From Methylophaga sp. UBA3192 (GTDB taxonomy: Bacteria > Pseudomonadota > Gammaproteobacteria > Nitrosococcales > Methylophagaceae), in the NCBI GenBank assembly GCA_002363955.1, contig DEXE01000007.1, positions 210,335 through 274,334 on the forward strand: 64,000 nt of DNA, written 5' to 3'. Below the pieces are notes generated by a model. That model made no database searches and was not told the origin of the DNA. It saw only the letters and a list, made by a program, of their open reading frames with translations. Below are positions 9,135 to 18,299 of this stretch, piece after piece. Within the stretch, counting starts at the first letter, position 1. The number at the start of each line of letters is the position of its first letter. The position numbers and the translations under genes were made by a program.

Positions 9135-9830
9135 ATGCCCGAAACATCCATGTCACGAAAACTTACTCTTTTTTTACAGTTTCTTTTGTTTATCGGGCTG
9201 GCCGGGGCAATTTGGGAACAACAATGGCTTAATGTGGTGATTACCACCGGCATAATCATCATCACATTATTCCCGATTTTGCTCGCCAAAAAATTCAATG
9301 TGCATGTGCCACCTGTATTTCAGCTGATGGCAATCGGCTTTATTTTCGCGTCAATTTTTTTAGGTGAAGTTCATGGCTATTACACCCGTTTCTGGTGGTG
9401 GGACATTGCACTGCATACTACTTCAGGATTTTTGCTGGGAATTACAGGTTTTCTTCTGGTTTATTTACTGAATGAAAATGACAGTATTCATATGCAGATG
9501 CAGCCCGGATTTGTGGCGTTTTTTGCTTTTATGTTTGCGCTGGGAATGGGGGCTTTGTGGGAAATATTTGAATTTTCGATGGATAAGATTTTCGGCACCA
9601 ATATGCAAAAACCGATGTTCGGCGATCATTCAGGTTTAACGGACACAATGTATGACCTGATTGTTGATGCGATTGGCGCGTTGATTATCTCGATACTTGG
9701 TTATGGCTATTTGAAAAAAGCTCAGGCGAAATCTTTTCTCGAACGCTGGATCTTTTCATTTATCGTGAAAAACCCGCGTTTTTTTAACAAACACAAAAAC
9801 ACATCGAATAAATCCAATCTGCCAGACTGA
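9135..9830 (+). CDS. DUF2238/YjdF-like inner-membrane protein
   Basis: 231 residues with about six membrane helices. The stretches WWWDIALHTTSGFLLG, GMGALWEIFEFSMDKIFG and GLTDTMYDLIVDAIGA match the conserved parts of DUF2238 (YjdF) proteins, whose role is unknown. ATG 9135 has GGAG five bases upstream; a TTG at 9117 would put that SD inside the gene and is rejected. The C-terminal tail is basic and likely cytoplasmic. Confidence 0.75.
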   Translation: MPETSMSRKLTLFLQFLLFIGLAGAIWEQQWLNVVITTGIIIITLFPILLAKKFNVHVPPVFQLMAIGFIFASIFLGEVHGYYTRFWWWDIALHTTSGFLLGITGFLLVYLLNENDSIHMQMQPGFVAFFAFMFALGMGALWEIFEFSMDKIFGTNMQKPMFGDHSGLTDTMYDLIVDAIGALIISILGYGYLKKAQAKSFLERWIFSFIVKNPRFFNKHKNTSNKSNLPD

Positions 9831-9950
9831 CTTTTAGCAGCTTGTGACATCTTCCCTAATAAATCAGGACTAACTCTGATGTACTTTTAGCCCTAGCACT
9901 CTAGTATGCCCCTAAATTGCTGTTTGTCAGCAATGTCATCTGGAGTACAA

Positions 9951-10442
9951 ATGTTAAAGCTGTCTTTTGCATTACCACCATTTTTCATATTGAGCTTATT
10001 ACTGATGTTATCGCTGGGAGGCTGTGAAGGAAGTGATGCTGTTCCGGAAATGGAGACTGCACCGATAGCTGATGAAGATAAAATCCCCCTGTGGCTGGAC
10101 GGACAAGTTGAAATGTCACCGCAGGAATGGCTGGTAAAACGCAGCCGTGCTGAAGTAACAGATGAAAGAGCAGAAATAGAACGAACCGCAGAATTACTGG
10201 TTATCGCGGCTGACCGGTTCGATGAAAGTCACCGGATGATTGCCAATCGTGCAGCACAACTGGAAGATATGTTGCTCGAACATCGCATTAATGAAACCGC
10301 GGTAGATCGATTGGAATGGTTTACCAAGCTGCCAACATTACAAACTCCGCACAGTTTCTCGGCACTTTGTCAGTACTATTACAATCTACGTACCCAAGGT
10401 AAAACCGAAGACGAAATCATTCAAAATCTGCTGCGGATCTAA
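9951..10442 (+). CDS. Putative lipoprotein of unknown function
   Basis: 163 residues starting at ATG 9951, which has GGAG five bases upstream; earlier in-frame ATGs at 9906 and 9933 lack an SD. A hydrophobic leader ends in the lipobox LSLGGC, so the mature protein should be lipidated. The rest is acidic and helical (for example the stretch around DERAEIERTAELLVIAADRF), with no domain I recognise. It ends before a strong palindrome shared with the convergent siderophore receptor. Confidence 0.68.
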   Translation: MLKLSFALPPFFILSLLLMLSLGGCEGSDAVPEMETAPIADEDKIPLWLDGQVEMSPQEWLVKRSRAEVTDERAEIERTAELLVIAADRFDESHRMIANRAAQLEDMLLEHRINETAVDRLEWFTKLPTLQTPHSFSALCQYYYNLRTQGKTEDEIIQNLLRI

Positions 10443-10503
10443 GGCAGCATTTTTCTGGTAATAAGTAATTTTTAAACGGCTGGATATGCATTATATTACT
10501 ATT

Positions 10504-10530
10504 ATTCGGGCATCATGATGATGCCCGAAT
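10504..10530. terminator. Strong hairpin between convergent genes
   Basis: A perfect 12-bp inverted repeat, ATTCGGGCATCA and TGATGCCCGAAT, with a three-base TGA loop. The flanking T-run is short, but the location between two convergent genes makes a bidirectional terminator the natural reading. Confidence 0.7.
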
Positions 10531-10546
10531 CTTTATATCCAGAGAA

Positions 10547-12652
10547 TTAATATGTCCAGGTAACAGAGCCTATGGCACTTCTTGTTGCACCGTAATTAGC
10601 CTGTCCCCATTGCGGACTTTCAAAATATTTTTCATTGCCGACGTTATACAAATTCATAGCAAGTGTAACGTTTTGATTGAGCTGGTACTGGGCAAACATA
10701 TCCACCAAGGCATAACTTCCCTGCACTTCAACATCGCCAACGTAAATTTCATTTTGCCATCTTACCCCGCCACCGACATTGAGTCCGACAACTTGAGGTA
10801 CATGATAACTTGCGGCTACTTTGAATTGATTAGTGGGTATAAAGGTTCGAGTTTTATCACCATTTTCATCCTCTATATCCAAGTGTGTGTAACCCATACT
10901 CAGGTTTAATCGATCTACCACTTCACCAGATAATTCAATTTCATAACCTTTGCTCTCCATCTCAACACCACGGTAAATATTTAGTCCCGACGCAGCATCA
11001 CGATCAATCCATTCACCAAAATTTTCCTGTCTGGACTCAAAACGCGCTAAGGTTAATACGGCGCGGCCATCATTAAATTCCTGTTTGATACCAATTTCTC
11101 TACTTTCACCTTTCACCGAACCTAATGGCGATAGATCTGCGCCAACCCATGTCTGGGCTTTGAACACTTCACTGTAGCTACCATAGAGCATGGTTCCATC
11201 AATAACTTCATAGGTAACACCTGCATAAGGCACCGTCTCTGAATCCGATACTTTTTGTGGGGCACCATAACTGTATCCATCCTGTTCAATCTTGACAGTT
11301 CTGGCACCTAGTAAAAAGGAAAGCCTGTCAGTGGCACTAAGTCTGGTTGAGAAATAGGCCGAGTCTTGGTCTTGATCAATATTGGTTGATTGGGTGTCTG
11401 CATCATAAACATCAAATGCTGGTCGAGGGGTGTATCCTGCAGCCCAATTAGAACCAACCGGGGCGTAATTCCATTCACTGGAGTAAATAGATCGTCCTGT
11501 AAGTTTAATATCAGCTTTATTGATGCCGACCACCAGCTCATGTTCCCTGCCGGCTAATTCAAACTGACCACTAAGATAAAGATCGAATATTTTTTCTTTA
11601 TCTTGTGCATCATAATGACTGGCATGGGCTGTTAAACCTTCTTCAGTAAAGGCATCTGGGCTACCCGAAAGATAGAATGAATCCCACTGTTTTTCTTGCT
11701 TATTCTGAGTATAGATAGCTTTTACTGACCAGTTCTCACTTAACTCATGATCCAGTTCGGCAAAACTTCGTGTTTGTTTCACATCCTGATAAGCCCAATC
11801 TGGCGCGGTATTAGTCGACACGTCATAACTGGTTAACGTACCGTCGCTGTAAAAAAGTGGTAAAGCACCTGAAGAATTACCTTTGCTGTATGTATCATTT
11901 ACACTGTGAGCTAAGGTCAATTCGGTTGTATCTGTCAGATCAGCTGAAACAATGCCATAAAATACATCCCTATCAGTCGTATATCGGTCCAGGTAAGAGT
12001 CGCCTTTTTCTTTTGCGACGACTAATCGACCACGTACTCGCTCATTTATAGGCCCCGAAAGATCCACATCAATTCGACGTGTATTCCATGAACCATAAGA
12101 TGTTTTCGCAGAAGCATGAAACTCATCAGTAGGCCGTTTACGAACAAAGTTAATTGTCGCTGAAGGATTAGCAAGCCCGGTAATCAAACCACTTGCCCCC
12201 TTAATGACTTCGACTTTTTCATACATTGCCGTGTCATCATGACCTTGAGTCAGTCCAAATGAAAATGGCACTCCAAGACCATCGTACTGGAAATTGACTA
12301 TGTCGAAACCGCGCGCGGTGTAATAGGTTCGTCCTGTTTCAACCTGCTCAACCGTTACGCCCGGGGCATATCTCAGTAGTGTATTCACATCACGTAATGC
12401 AAAATCCTGGATCTGGTCATTCGAAATAACCGATACGATTTGAGGTGTTTCAAAAACAGTCAAATCAAGTTTGGTTGCTGATTTGGTTTCTTCTGGTTCC
12501 CCATAAACATGAAGTGAATCCAGACTGACATTGTCAGACGTTTCTTGCTTTTGCTCTTCTACTTGGGATTGTTGTTCAGTATCGGCAATTGCCATTCCAC
12601 AGCAAAGTGATGCTATAGAAAATGTGATAGCGCGTCGTGTATCAAACTTCAT
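10547..12652 (-). CDS. TonB-dependent siderophore receptor, FhuE/FpvA-like
   Basis: 701 residues. A signal peptide ends near GMAIA|D; the plug domain includes SNDQIQDFALRDVNTLLRY and the segment DDTAMYEKVEVIKGASGL followed by NPSATINFVRKRPT, close to the FhuE/FoxA hydroxamate-siderophore group; a 22-strand barrel follows, ending in an aromatic residue. There is no N-terminal STN signalling domain, so it should not drive a FecIR-like surface-signalling cascade. It imports a ferric siderophore across the outer membrane using TonB energy. No siderophore biosynthesis genes are near, which suggests use of foreign siderophores. A Fur-like site lies upstream. Confidence 0.88.
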   Translation of the reverse strand: MKFDTRRAITFSIASLCCGMAIADTEQQSQVEEQKQETSDNVSLDSLHVYGEPEETKSATKLDLTVFETPQIVSVISNDQIQDFALRDVNTLLRYAPGVTVEQVETGRTYYTARGFDIVNFQYDGLGVPFSFGLTQGHDDTAMYEKVEVIKGASGLITGLANPSATINFVRKRPTDEFHASAKTSYGSWNTRRIDVDLSGPINERVRGRLVVAKEKGDSYLDRYTTDRDVFYGIVSADLTDTTELTLAHSVNDTYSKGNSSGALPLFYSDGTLTSYDVSTNTAPDWAYQDVKQTRSFAELDHELSENWSVKAIYTQNKQEKQWDSFYLSGSPDAFTEEGLTAHASHYDAQDKEKIFDLYLSGQFELAGREHELVVGINKADIKLTGRSIYSSEWNYAPVGSNWAAGYTPRPAFDVYDADTQSTNIDQDQDSAYFSTRLSATDRLSFLLGARTVKIEQDGYSYGAPQKVSDSETVPYAGVTYEVIDGTMLYGSYSEVFKAQTWVGADLSPLGSVKGESREIGIKQEFNDGRAVLTLARFESRQENFGEWIDRDAASGLNIYRGVEMESKGYEIELSGEVVDRLNLSMGYTHLDIEDENGDKTRTFIPTNQFKVAASYHVPQVVGLNVGGGVRWQNEIYVGDVEVQGSYALVDMFAQYQLNQNVTLAMNLYNVGNEKYFESPQWGQANYGATRSAIGSVTWTY

Positions 12653-12700
12653 AAACCCACCTAGATAAATTTAAAAAAGTTTACACAATGATACTTGCTA

Positions 12701-12719
12701 ACACAAACGATTTGCATTT
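12701..12719 (-). promoter_or_regulatory. Candidate Fur box
   Basis: Read on the minus strand the site begins AAATGCAAATCGTTTGT and matches 9 of 15 positions of the core ATGATAATCATTATC. It lies about 50 bp upstream of the siderophore receptor start, where an iron-responsive operator is expected. The match is modest. Confidence 0.4.
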
Positions 12720-12917
12720 ACATTTCATTAATTAAGATATACAAAACTCGCCCTGGAACCCTTCCATCATAAAATTGATAAATCAATGGAACACTCGTGC
12801 CAGCAAACTTGGTTTAACCGGATTCGCACGCACTGATTCACTGCTTTATAATTTTTAGTGATTTACTTTTCTGCTATTAGAAAAGCTGCGGCCCACTTAC
12901 CTTTCACGTCGGAATCT

Positions 12918-14129
12918 ATGACCACACCTCAAGCAAACAGTTATTTCAGTTTGATCCGCAACCAGTTTGGTTTGCTGGCCATTGGTTTTATCGCACTGTT
13001 CACCGGTAATCTCGGACAAAGCTTTTTTATTGGTCTGTTTCAGTCTGATATTGCCAACTCATTAAATTTATCCGCGGGTGAGTTTGGTGCAGTGTATGCC
13101 GCGCTCACCATGATCAGTGGATTTCTGGTACTGCATTACGGCCAGAAACTGGATTGGATTGCTCCACGGCGCTATGCATTGTTAGTGCTGACCGCATTAC
13201 TTACCGGCGTTATTTTACTGACCACTTCACCTTGGCTGATCCCCGCGGTCATTGGTTTAGGCCTGGTCAGATTATGCGGTCAGGGATTGATGACGCATTT
13301 TGGTAGTACTTTGGCTGGGCGCGAATTCACTGTTAATCGTGGCAGGGCTCTGGGACTGGTCAGTCTGGGTATGCCTTTGGGTGAAATTATTTTAGCGCCG
13401 GTTATCGCCTTATTAATCGGATGGTTGAGTTGGCAGCAAATCTGGTGGGCAGTAGCAGCGATTATTTTTCTCATTTGGATAGTGTTATTGTTTATGGCGC
13501 CCTGGCCTGAGGCACCTGAAATCAAGCGTGATAGTAGTGGCAACCAAATCAAGGGTCCCAATCCCTTGCTGGAAAAGCGATTCTGGCTGATTATTCCTCT
13601 GACCATGGCCTTGCCGGTCACGCTGACCGGTATTTTTATTTTTCAGGCACAAATGACATTGGATTTAAACGCTACCACCACAACCTATGCTTTGGGCTTA
13701 ACAGCGATGGGCGTTGCCCGTTTTCCCGGAGCCTTGCTTGGCGGACGCTGGATTGATGAGTTAGGCGTGTCACTGCTTGCCAGAATTTATCTGATGCCAT
13801 TTGCTTTAGCCATCATTCTGGCTGTTATTGTGGGAGGAAATGCAGGCGTTTTGATTTTAATGATTGGGGCCGGTATTTCACTCGGTATGTCCTCACCCGT
13901 CGTTGACAGTTTGTTGGTTGTGCTGTGGGGGCGGGAACATCTTGGCCGGGTACGCAGTGTGAAATCTGCCTTAATGGTGTTTTCAACCGGTCTGGCACCT
14001 GCCGTTTTAGGCTTTTTAATTGATGGTGGCGTGCAGTTTGAAGTTATCCTGCTGGGGATGCTGACCTTTATGATATTGGGTTGGTTACTGGCGTTAAGCC
14101 CTATTCGAGAAGCTCAAAAACAAGTTTGA
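12918..14129 (+). CDS. MFS transporter
   Basis: 403 residues with about twelve membrane helices and the two-half arrangement of the major facilitator superfamily; helix 4 contains GLGLVRLCGQGLMTHFG and the second half has GVARFPGALLGGRWIDELG, a version of the loop 8-9 motif. ATG 12918 (MTTPQANS) follows GGAAT; an upstream GTG at 12858 would add 20 non-hydrophobic residues and has no SD. The substrate is unknown. It is followed after five bases by an eIF2B-like gene, so the two are probably cotranscribed. Confidence 0.8.
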   Translation: MTTPQANSYFSLIRNQFGLLAIGFIALFTGNLGQSFFIGLFQSDIANSLNLSAGEFGAVYAALTMISGFLVLHYGQKLDWIAPRRYALLVLTALLTGVILLTTSPWLIPAVIGLGLVRLCGQGLMTHFGSTLAGREFTVNRGRALGLVSLGMPLGEIILAPVIALLIGWLSWQQIWWAVAAIIFLIWIVLLFMAPWPEAPEIKRDSSGNQIKGPNPLLEKRFWLIIPLTMALPVTLTGIFIFQAQMTLDLNATTTTYALGLTAMGVARFPGALLGGRWIDELGVSLLARIYLMPFALAIILAVIVGGNAGVLILMIGAGISLGMSSPVVDSLLVVLWGREHLGRVRSVKSALMVFSTGLAPAVLGFLIDGGVQFEVILLGMLTFMILGWLLALSPIREAQKQV

Positions 14130-14134
14130 TTACA

Positions 14135-14986
14135 ATGCTGTATCAACAACTCAAACAACAGCTTCAAGATAATCGGCAATCCGGTGCCAGTGAGCTGGCT
14201 ATTGAAACCCTGTCTCATCTGCATGAATTTCTTCAGCAAACTGATACCAAAACTTCAGCAGAACTGGCAAATATTGTAGTGGAACTGAGCCAGATTCGCC
14301 CCAGTATGCATGCTGTTACTAACGCATTAAAACGCTGGCTGGCTCAGGTTATTACCCTGCACTTCAATGGCGAGTTTCGTCTACATTATCTGAAACAGCT
14401 GGCCGATATTCGCGTGTTATTAATTCAGGCCAGCGATCATGTTGTCGGGCATGCCTGTCAGCTGATTCAGCCTGGTCAAACTATTCTTACGCATAGCCGA
14501 AGCTCTCAAGTATTGGCCCTATTCAAGATGCTTAAACAGCAACAAACCGATTTTCGAGTGGTTGTTACTGTCAGTGCACCGGGCAATGAAGGGTTTCTGG
14601 TGGCTGAACAACTAAATCATTGGCAGATTCCGGTTTCGGTTATCACCGATGCACAAATGGGAAAGATAATGTCTGACATTGATATCAATCTGGTGGGCTG
14701 TGACACCTGGCTTGCCGATCAGTGTTTTGTTAACAAAAGTGGCTCTTATCTGCAGGCACTGGCCGCAAAAGACTGGCACAAACCTTTCTGGGTATTAGCA
14801 GATAGCTTTAAAAATTCGGACCAAACCAGCAAAGAGGTGATACTGGAAGCCATGGCTGCCGATGAGATTGGCTGTCCTTACGGAGCATTTATCCAGCCAA
14901 TAAACCATTATTTTGAAATCATTCCAGAACGACTTATCAGTGGTCGGGTAGATGAAAATGGTCTGCATCCCTGCTGCCCGAATTGA
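14135..14986 (+). CDS. eIF2B alpha/beta/delta-like protein (sugar-phosphate isomerase fold)
   Basis: 283 residues from ATG 14135, five bases after the MFS stop. The C-terminal two thirds show the IF-2B/MtnA-type Rossmann-like fold: ILTHSRSSQVLALF, VVTVSAPGNEGFLVAEQL, VSVITDAQMG, NLVGCDTWLAD and PFWVLADSFK. Bacterial relatives include methylthioribose-1-phosphate isomerase (MtnA) and ribose-1,5-bisphosphate isomerase, but the protein is shorter than MtnA, and its substrate cannot be assigned. It is too divergent for a gene symbol. Confidence 0.72.
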   Translation: MLYQQLKQQLQDNRQSGASELAIETLSHLHEFLQQTDTKTSAELANIVVELSQIRPSMHAVTNALKRWLAQVITLHFNGEFRLHYLKQLADIRVLLIQASDHVVGHACQLIQPGQTILTHSRSSQVLALFKMLKQQQTDFRVVVTVSAPGNEGFLVAEQLNHWQIPVSVITDAQMGKIMSDIDINLVGCDTWLADQCFVNKSGSYLQALAAKDWHKPFWVLADSFKNSDQTSKEVILEAMAADEIGCPYGAFIQPINHYFEIIPERLISGRVDENGLHPCCPN

Positions 14987-15041
14987 TTTTTATCGGCCAA
15001 AAAAGCAAATAATAAACTCAAGTTCTGATCATCGCGTCCGC

Positions 15042-15047
15042 TATAAT
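15042..15047 (+). promoter_or_regulatory. Candidate -10 box of the DUF5610 gene
   Basis: A perfect TATAAT lies 30 bases before the start codon at 15077. No convincing -35 element is visible at 17 bp. Confidence 0.4.
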
Positions 15048-15076
15048 TTGGGTAGCTCCTTCTAGAGGACAAGAAT

Positions 15077-15667
15077 ATGACCATTAATAGTACCCCATTC
15101 GGCCAGACTGTCAGTTCCATGGCAAAAGATCCTGTAAACAAACAGGATGGTCCATTTGGACAGCAGGTTTCTGCTCTGGCACAGGAAAAAAAGTTTTCGG
15201 TATCCGACACCAACAGCCAACTGAATTTATCCATTCTGCAGGTTTCTTTTAATATCAGTGAGGGCAATGGCGATGGTGCAATGTCATTGCTCTTCAAAAC
15301 GGCTCTTGAAGGCATTAATGATGTTTTGCGACCCGAACTTGGTGATAACGCGATTCAAAAAGCCTATGAATCAGGCCTTGATGTCTCACCTGAAGCGACT
15401 TCAGATCGCATCGTGCAAATGAGCACTGCCTTTTTTGATGCCTATTACAGCACCCGTCAGGACATGCCATTGGATGAAGCCCTGGAATCATTTGTGAAAG
15501 TGATTGGTGGTGGAATCGATCAAGGCTTCAAGGAAGCCCGCGATATTCTTGGCGGACTGAAAGTACTTGAAGGTGACATAGCCAGTAATATCGATAAAAC
15601 CTACGATCTGGTTCAGCAAGGTTTACAGGCCTTTTTGCAAAATTATCAATCTTCACGCGAAGCTTAA
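15077..15667 (+). CDS. DUF5610-domain protein
   Basis: 196 residues, hydrophilic, no signal peptide or membrane segment. The middle and end (about 85-190, including AFFDAYYSTRQDMPLDEAL and GGGIDQGFKEARDILGGL) match my memory of the DUF5610 family found in many proteobacteria, of unknown function. The N-terminus carries a short internal repeat: PFGQTVSSMAKD is followed by PFGQQVSALAQE. SD GAGG lies eight bases before ATG. A strong terminator follows, so it is a single-gene unit. Confidence 0.7.
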   Translation: MTINSTPFGQTVSSMAKDPVNKQDGPFGQQVSALAQEKKFSVSDTNSQLNLSILQVSFNISEGNGDGAMSLLFKTALEGINDVLRPELGDNAIQKAYESGLDVSPEATSDRIVQMSTAFFDAYYSTRQDMPLDEALESFVKVIGGGIDQGFKEARDILGGLKVLEGDIASNIDKTYDLVQQGLQAFLQNYQSSREA

Positions 15668-15678
15668 TCCCCCTTTTA

Positions 15679-15701
15679 CCGCCATCCATTTTGGATGGCG
15701 G
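15679..15701 (+). terminator. Rho-independent terminator of the DUF5610 gene
   Basis: A perfect 10-bp stem, CCGCCATCCA with TGGATGGCGG, and a TTT loop, followed by TTTCGCTC. Confidence 0.85.
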
Positions 15702-15834
15702 TTTCGCTCTACCCTCATTTTCATATTGATTCCGCTCTTGAGTTCTACCTGATACTCGCCGTACTCTGTTTTCATGTTCTGAGTATTTCGAAGTTATCTC
15801 AGGTCATCCCGTGTTCCAGCCACAGGAGAAGAAC

Positions 15835-16497
15835 ATGAATAAAACATTAGTCATCGGCGCAAATGGTCAGATCGGTAAACTGTTGGTACAGATGATGACC
15901 GAACAGAAGCTGCCGGTAAAAGTAATGCTACGCAAAGCAGAACAAGCGACTGAATTTGAACAGATGGGCGCTGAAGTGGTGATCGCAGATCTTGAAGAAG
16001 AGCTGCCAGATGATACTTTTACTGATTGCGATAAAGTGGTGTTTACCGCCGGTTCAGGCGGCAAAACCGGGGCCGATAAAACTATCCTGGTGGATTTATG
16101 GGGCGCCTGTAAATCTATCGATAAAGCCAAACAACACGATATTAAACAATTTGTGATGATCAGCTCACGTGATGCCGGCGATCCGGAACACGGCACGCCC
16201 GCCATCAAGCATTACAACATCTGTAAACATTTTGCCGATAAGCATCTTATCGAAAGCCATCTGCCCTACACTATTCTGCGTCCCGGCAGATTAACCGATG
16301 GCCCGTTAACCGGTAAAATCACTACCACTCGTCCCGCTGATCAACAACAGCAATTTATTTCCCGGACCGATGTGGCAGCTTGCATTTTACAATGCCTGGA
16401 TCATTCGGAAACAGTTAATCAGATTGAAGAGTTGTATCAGGGAGAAATGCCAATACAACAGGCTTTTATTAAATCTGTAAAAAACCGTCTGGGTTGA
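15835..16497 (+). CDS. NAD(P)H-binding SDR-family oxidoreductase
   Basis: 220 residues from ATG 15835, preceded by AGGAG. The N-terminus VIGANGQIGKLLVQ is the GxxGxxG dinucleotide-binding loop of atypical short-chain dehydrogenases (NmrA/YwnB-like); FVMISSRDAG and YTILRPGRLTDG are typical later motifs. The usual YxxxK appears as YNICK. It stands 25 bases before the ECF sigma gene and may be cotranscribed with it. The substrate is unknown; such proteins often act as redox sensors or quinone/flavin-type reductases. Confidence 0.78.
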   Translation: MNKTLVIGANGQIGKLLVQMMTEQKLPVKVMLRKAEQATEFEQMGAEVVIADLEEELPDDTFTDCDKVVFTAGSGGKTGADKTILVDLWGACKSIDKAKQHDIKQFVMISSRDAGDPEHGTPAIKHYNICKHFADKHLIESHLPYTILRPGRLTDGPLTGKITTTRPADQQQQFISRTDVAACILQCLDHSETVNQIEELYQGEMPIQQAFIKSVKNRLG

Positions 16498-16522
16498 ATT
16501 GGACTGGCCTTAAAATGCCCAA

Positions 16523-17740
16523 ATGAAACCAATAGTTGATCAAATTTATCACACAGAATCACGACAGATTCTGAGTACATTAATTCGCTTACTGGGCGAT
16601 TTTGATCTGGCTGAAGAAGCCATGCATGAAGCCTTTGCGATTGCCTTGCAAAAATGGAAGTTGGATGGCGTTCCAGATAATCCGCGAGCCTGGCTGATAT
16701 CCACTGCTCGCTTCAAAGCCATTGATCAAATACGCCGACAGGCACGTTTTGATTATTCCCTTGATACCATTAATGATGTAATTGCCGCTGAAGATCCCTC
16801 GCTGGATGAACAGCAGATTGAAGATGATCCATTACGACTGATCTTCACCTGTTGCCATCCGGCATTAGCCGAAGACGCGCGACTAGCACTGACATTAAGA
16901 GAGGTCTGTGGCATGACCACCGAGGAAGTCGCCCACGCCTTTCTGAAAAAACCAACTACGATTGCACAACGAATAGTTAGAGCCAAAAACAAAATTCGTG
17001 AAGCAGGAATTCCTTATGAAGTTCCTGAAACTGATCAATTAACTGAACGGCTGCAATCCGTCTTGCAGGTTATCTACCTTATCTTTAATGAAGGCTATTC
17101 GGCCAGCAATGGCGAGCAATTGGTTAAACATGAATTAGCCACTGAGGCTATCCGCCTTGGAAAATTATTAAAAAAGTTGTTACCGGAACCGGAAGTAACA
17201 GGATTACTGGCATTGATGCTGTTACAGGATTCACGGCGTTATGCCCGGGTGGATACCAACGGCGAGTTGATTACTCTGGAAGAACAGGATCGTAATCTGT
17301 GGGATCAACAGCAGATTCAGCAAGGTTGTGAACTGGTAATACAGGCCTTGGCAAGCCAACGATTTGGTCTTTTTACCCTGCAAGCAGCTATTGCCGCCGT
17401 GCATGCAGAAGCCAAATCCTTTGAGCAGACGGACTGGCAACAGATTGTAGGGCTCTATGACGCGCTATTGCAATTTAACAATTCACCGGTAATCAGATTA
17501 AATCGGGCAGTAGCGATTGCAATGCACCAGGGACCCGCAGCGGGATTAACCATCATTGAAGATTTGCTTACTCAAGGTGAGCTTAACCACTATCATCTGA
17601 TTTATGCCGCCAAAGCGGATTTATGTCGTCGAATAAATCAGTTTGATACTGCCCGTTTAGCTTATCAACAAGCACTCGCCTTAACCCAACAAGCTCCTGA
17701 ACAACGCTTTTTGCAAAGACGATTAGACCAATTGGATTAA
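16523..17740 (+). CDS. ECF42-type RNA polymerase sigma factor with C-terminal extension
   Basis: 405 residues, about twice the size of a minimal ECF sigma factor. Region 2 is at about 10-75 (LGDFDLAEEAMHEAFAIAL, NPRAWLISTARFKAIDQIRR), region 4 at about 110-165 (LTLREVCGMTTEEVAHAFL, RIVRAKNKIR). The long helical extension (about 185-400), with YLIFNEGYSAS and LNRAVAIAM, is the DUF6596/COG4941 architecture of group ECF42. ECF42 factors lack anti-sigma factors and sit beside DGPF-motif (YCII) proteins, which is the case here. Activity is thought to be controlled by the extension. The SD is weak; the start rests on alignment with the family N-terminus. Confidence 0.88.
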   Translation: MKPIVDQIYHTESRQILSTLIRLLGDFDLAEEAMHEAFAIALQKWKLDGVPDNPRAWLISTARFKAIDQIRRQARFDYSLDTINDVIAAEDPSLDEQQIEDDPLRLIFTCCHPALAEDARLALTLREVCGMTTEEVAHAFLKKPTTIAQRIVRAKNKIREAGIPYEVPETDQLTERLQSVLQVIYLIFNEGYSASNGEQLVKHELATEAIRLGKLLKKLLPEPEVTGLLALMLLQDSRRYARVDTNGELITLEEQDRNLWDQQQIQQGCELVIQALASQRFGLFTLQAAIAAVHAEAKSFEQTDWQQIVGLYDALLQFNNSPVIRLNRAVAIAMHQGPAAGLTIIEDLLTQGELNHYHLIYAAKADLCRRINQFDTARLAYQQALALTQQAPEQRFLQRRLDQLD

Positions 17741-17778
17741 TAAGGGACATACCCGGCATTTAAAAAATATTTCCGTGC

Positions 17779-17805
17779 TGTCGATTTTGCTGTTTTACAT
17801 TCGAC
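17779..17805 (+). promoter_or_regulatory. Candidate ECF42-dependent promoter
   Basis: TGTCGA (17779-17784), then 17 bases, then CGAC (17802-17805), placed 46 bases before the start of the NTF2-like gene. This bipartite, GC-containing architecture is unlike a housekeeping promoter. I recall TGTCGA as the -35 element reported for ECF42 target promoters. The site lies between the sigma gene and its likely target operon. Confidence 0.6.
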
Positions 17806-17851
17806 TAGTTAATAAGACCCACATTGCGGGGCTTTTAAACTGGAGGAAAAG

Positions 17852-18289
17852 ATGAACGCAAAAACTGAAATTGAACACCAACTGGAAAACTGGAAACAAG
17901 CAGTTCTCAGCCAGAGCCTAGAAACAATTATGCCTTGTTATGCTGAAGATGTCCGGGCATTTGATGCGATTGCTGAACTGCAATTTACCCATCGCAGCAA
18001 GTATGAGACGCATTGGCAAAACTGCTTACAGATGTGCACCATGACGCAATTTGAAATCGGCCAGATTGATATCAAAGTGGATGGTGATCTAGCCGTGTGT
18101 TTTTTTCTTAATCAATGTGGCGGTATTGATGATAAAACCGGTGAAGAGCAGGTAGGCTGGGTCCGTGGAACACAGGTTTATCAAAAGCGTGATAACAAAT
18201 GGTTGATTGTTCACGAGCATTTTTCATTGCCCTTTGATATGGCAACCGGTGCAGCTATGTTCCATCTGACACCCGAAACATCATGGTAA
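17852..18289 (+). CDS. NTF2-like (SnoaL/YybH-type) protein
   Basis: 145 residues with the cone-shaped NTF2-like pattern: an N-terminal helix with LENWKQAVLSQSLETIMPCYAED, then beta strands ending in KWLIVHEHFSLPFD. Related proteins (YybH, ketosteroid isomerase-like) bind or isomerise small molecules. SD GGAGG precedes ATG. It is the first gene after the candidate ECF42 promoter and is separated by only ten bases from the next. The specific function is unknown. Confidence 0.78.
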   Translation: MNAKTEIEHQLENWKQAVLSQSLETIMPCYAEDVRAFDAIAELQFTHRSKYETHWQNCLQMCTMTQFEIGQIDIKVDGDLAVCFFLNQCGGIDDKTGEEQVGWVRGTQVYQKRDNKWLIVHEHFSLPFDMATGAAMFHLTPETSW

Positions 18290-18299
18290 GGAGACCAAA

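Noticed and set aside
14081..14134. Upstream extension of the eIF2B-like gene into the MFS gene
   Set aside because: The added residues overlap the transporter C-terminus in another frame; ATG 14135 gives a normal start.
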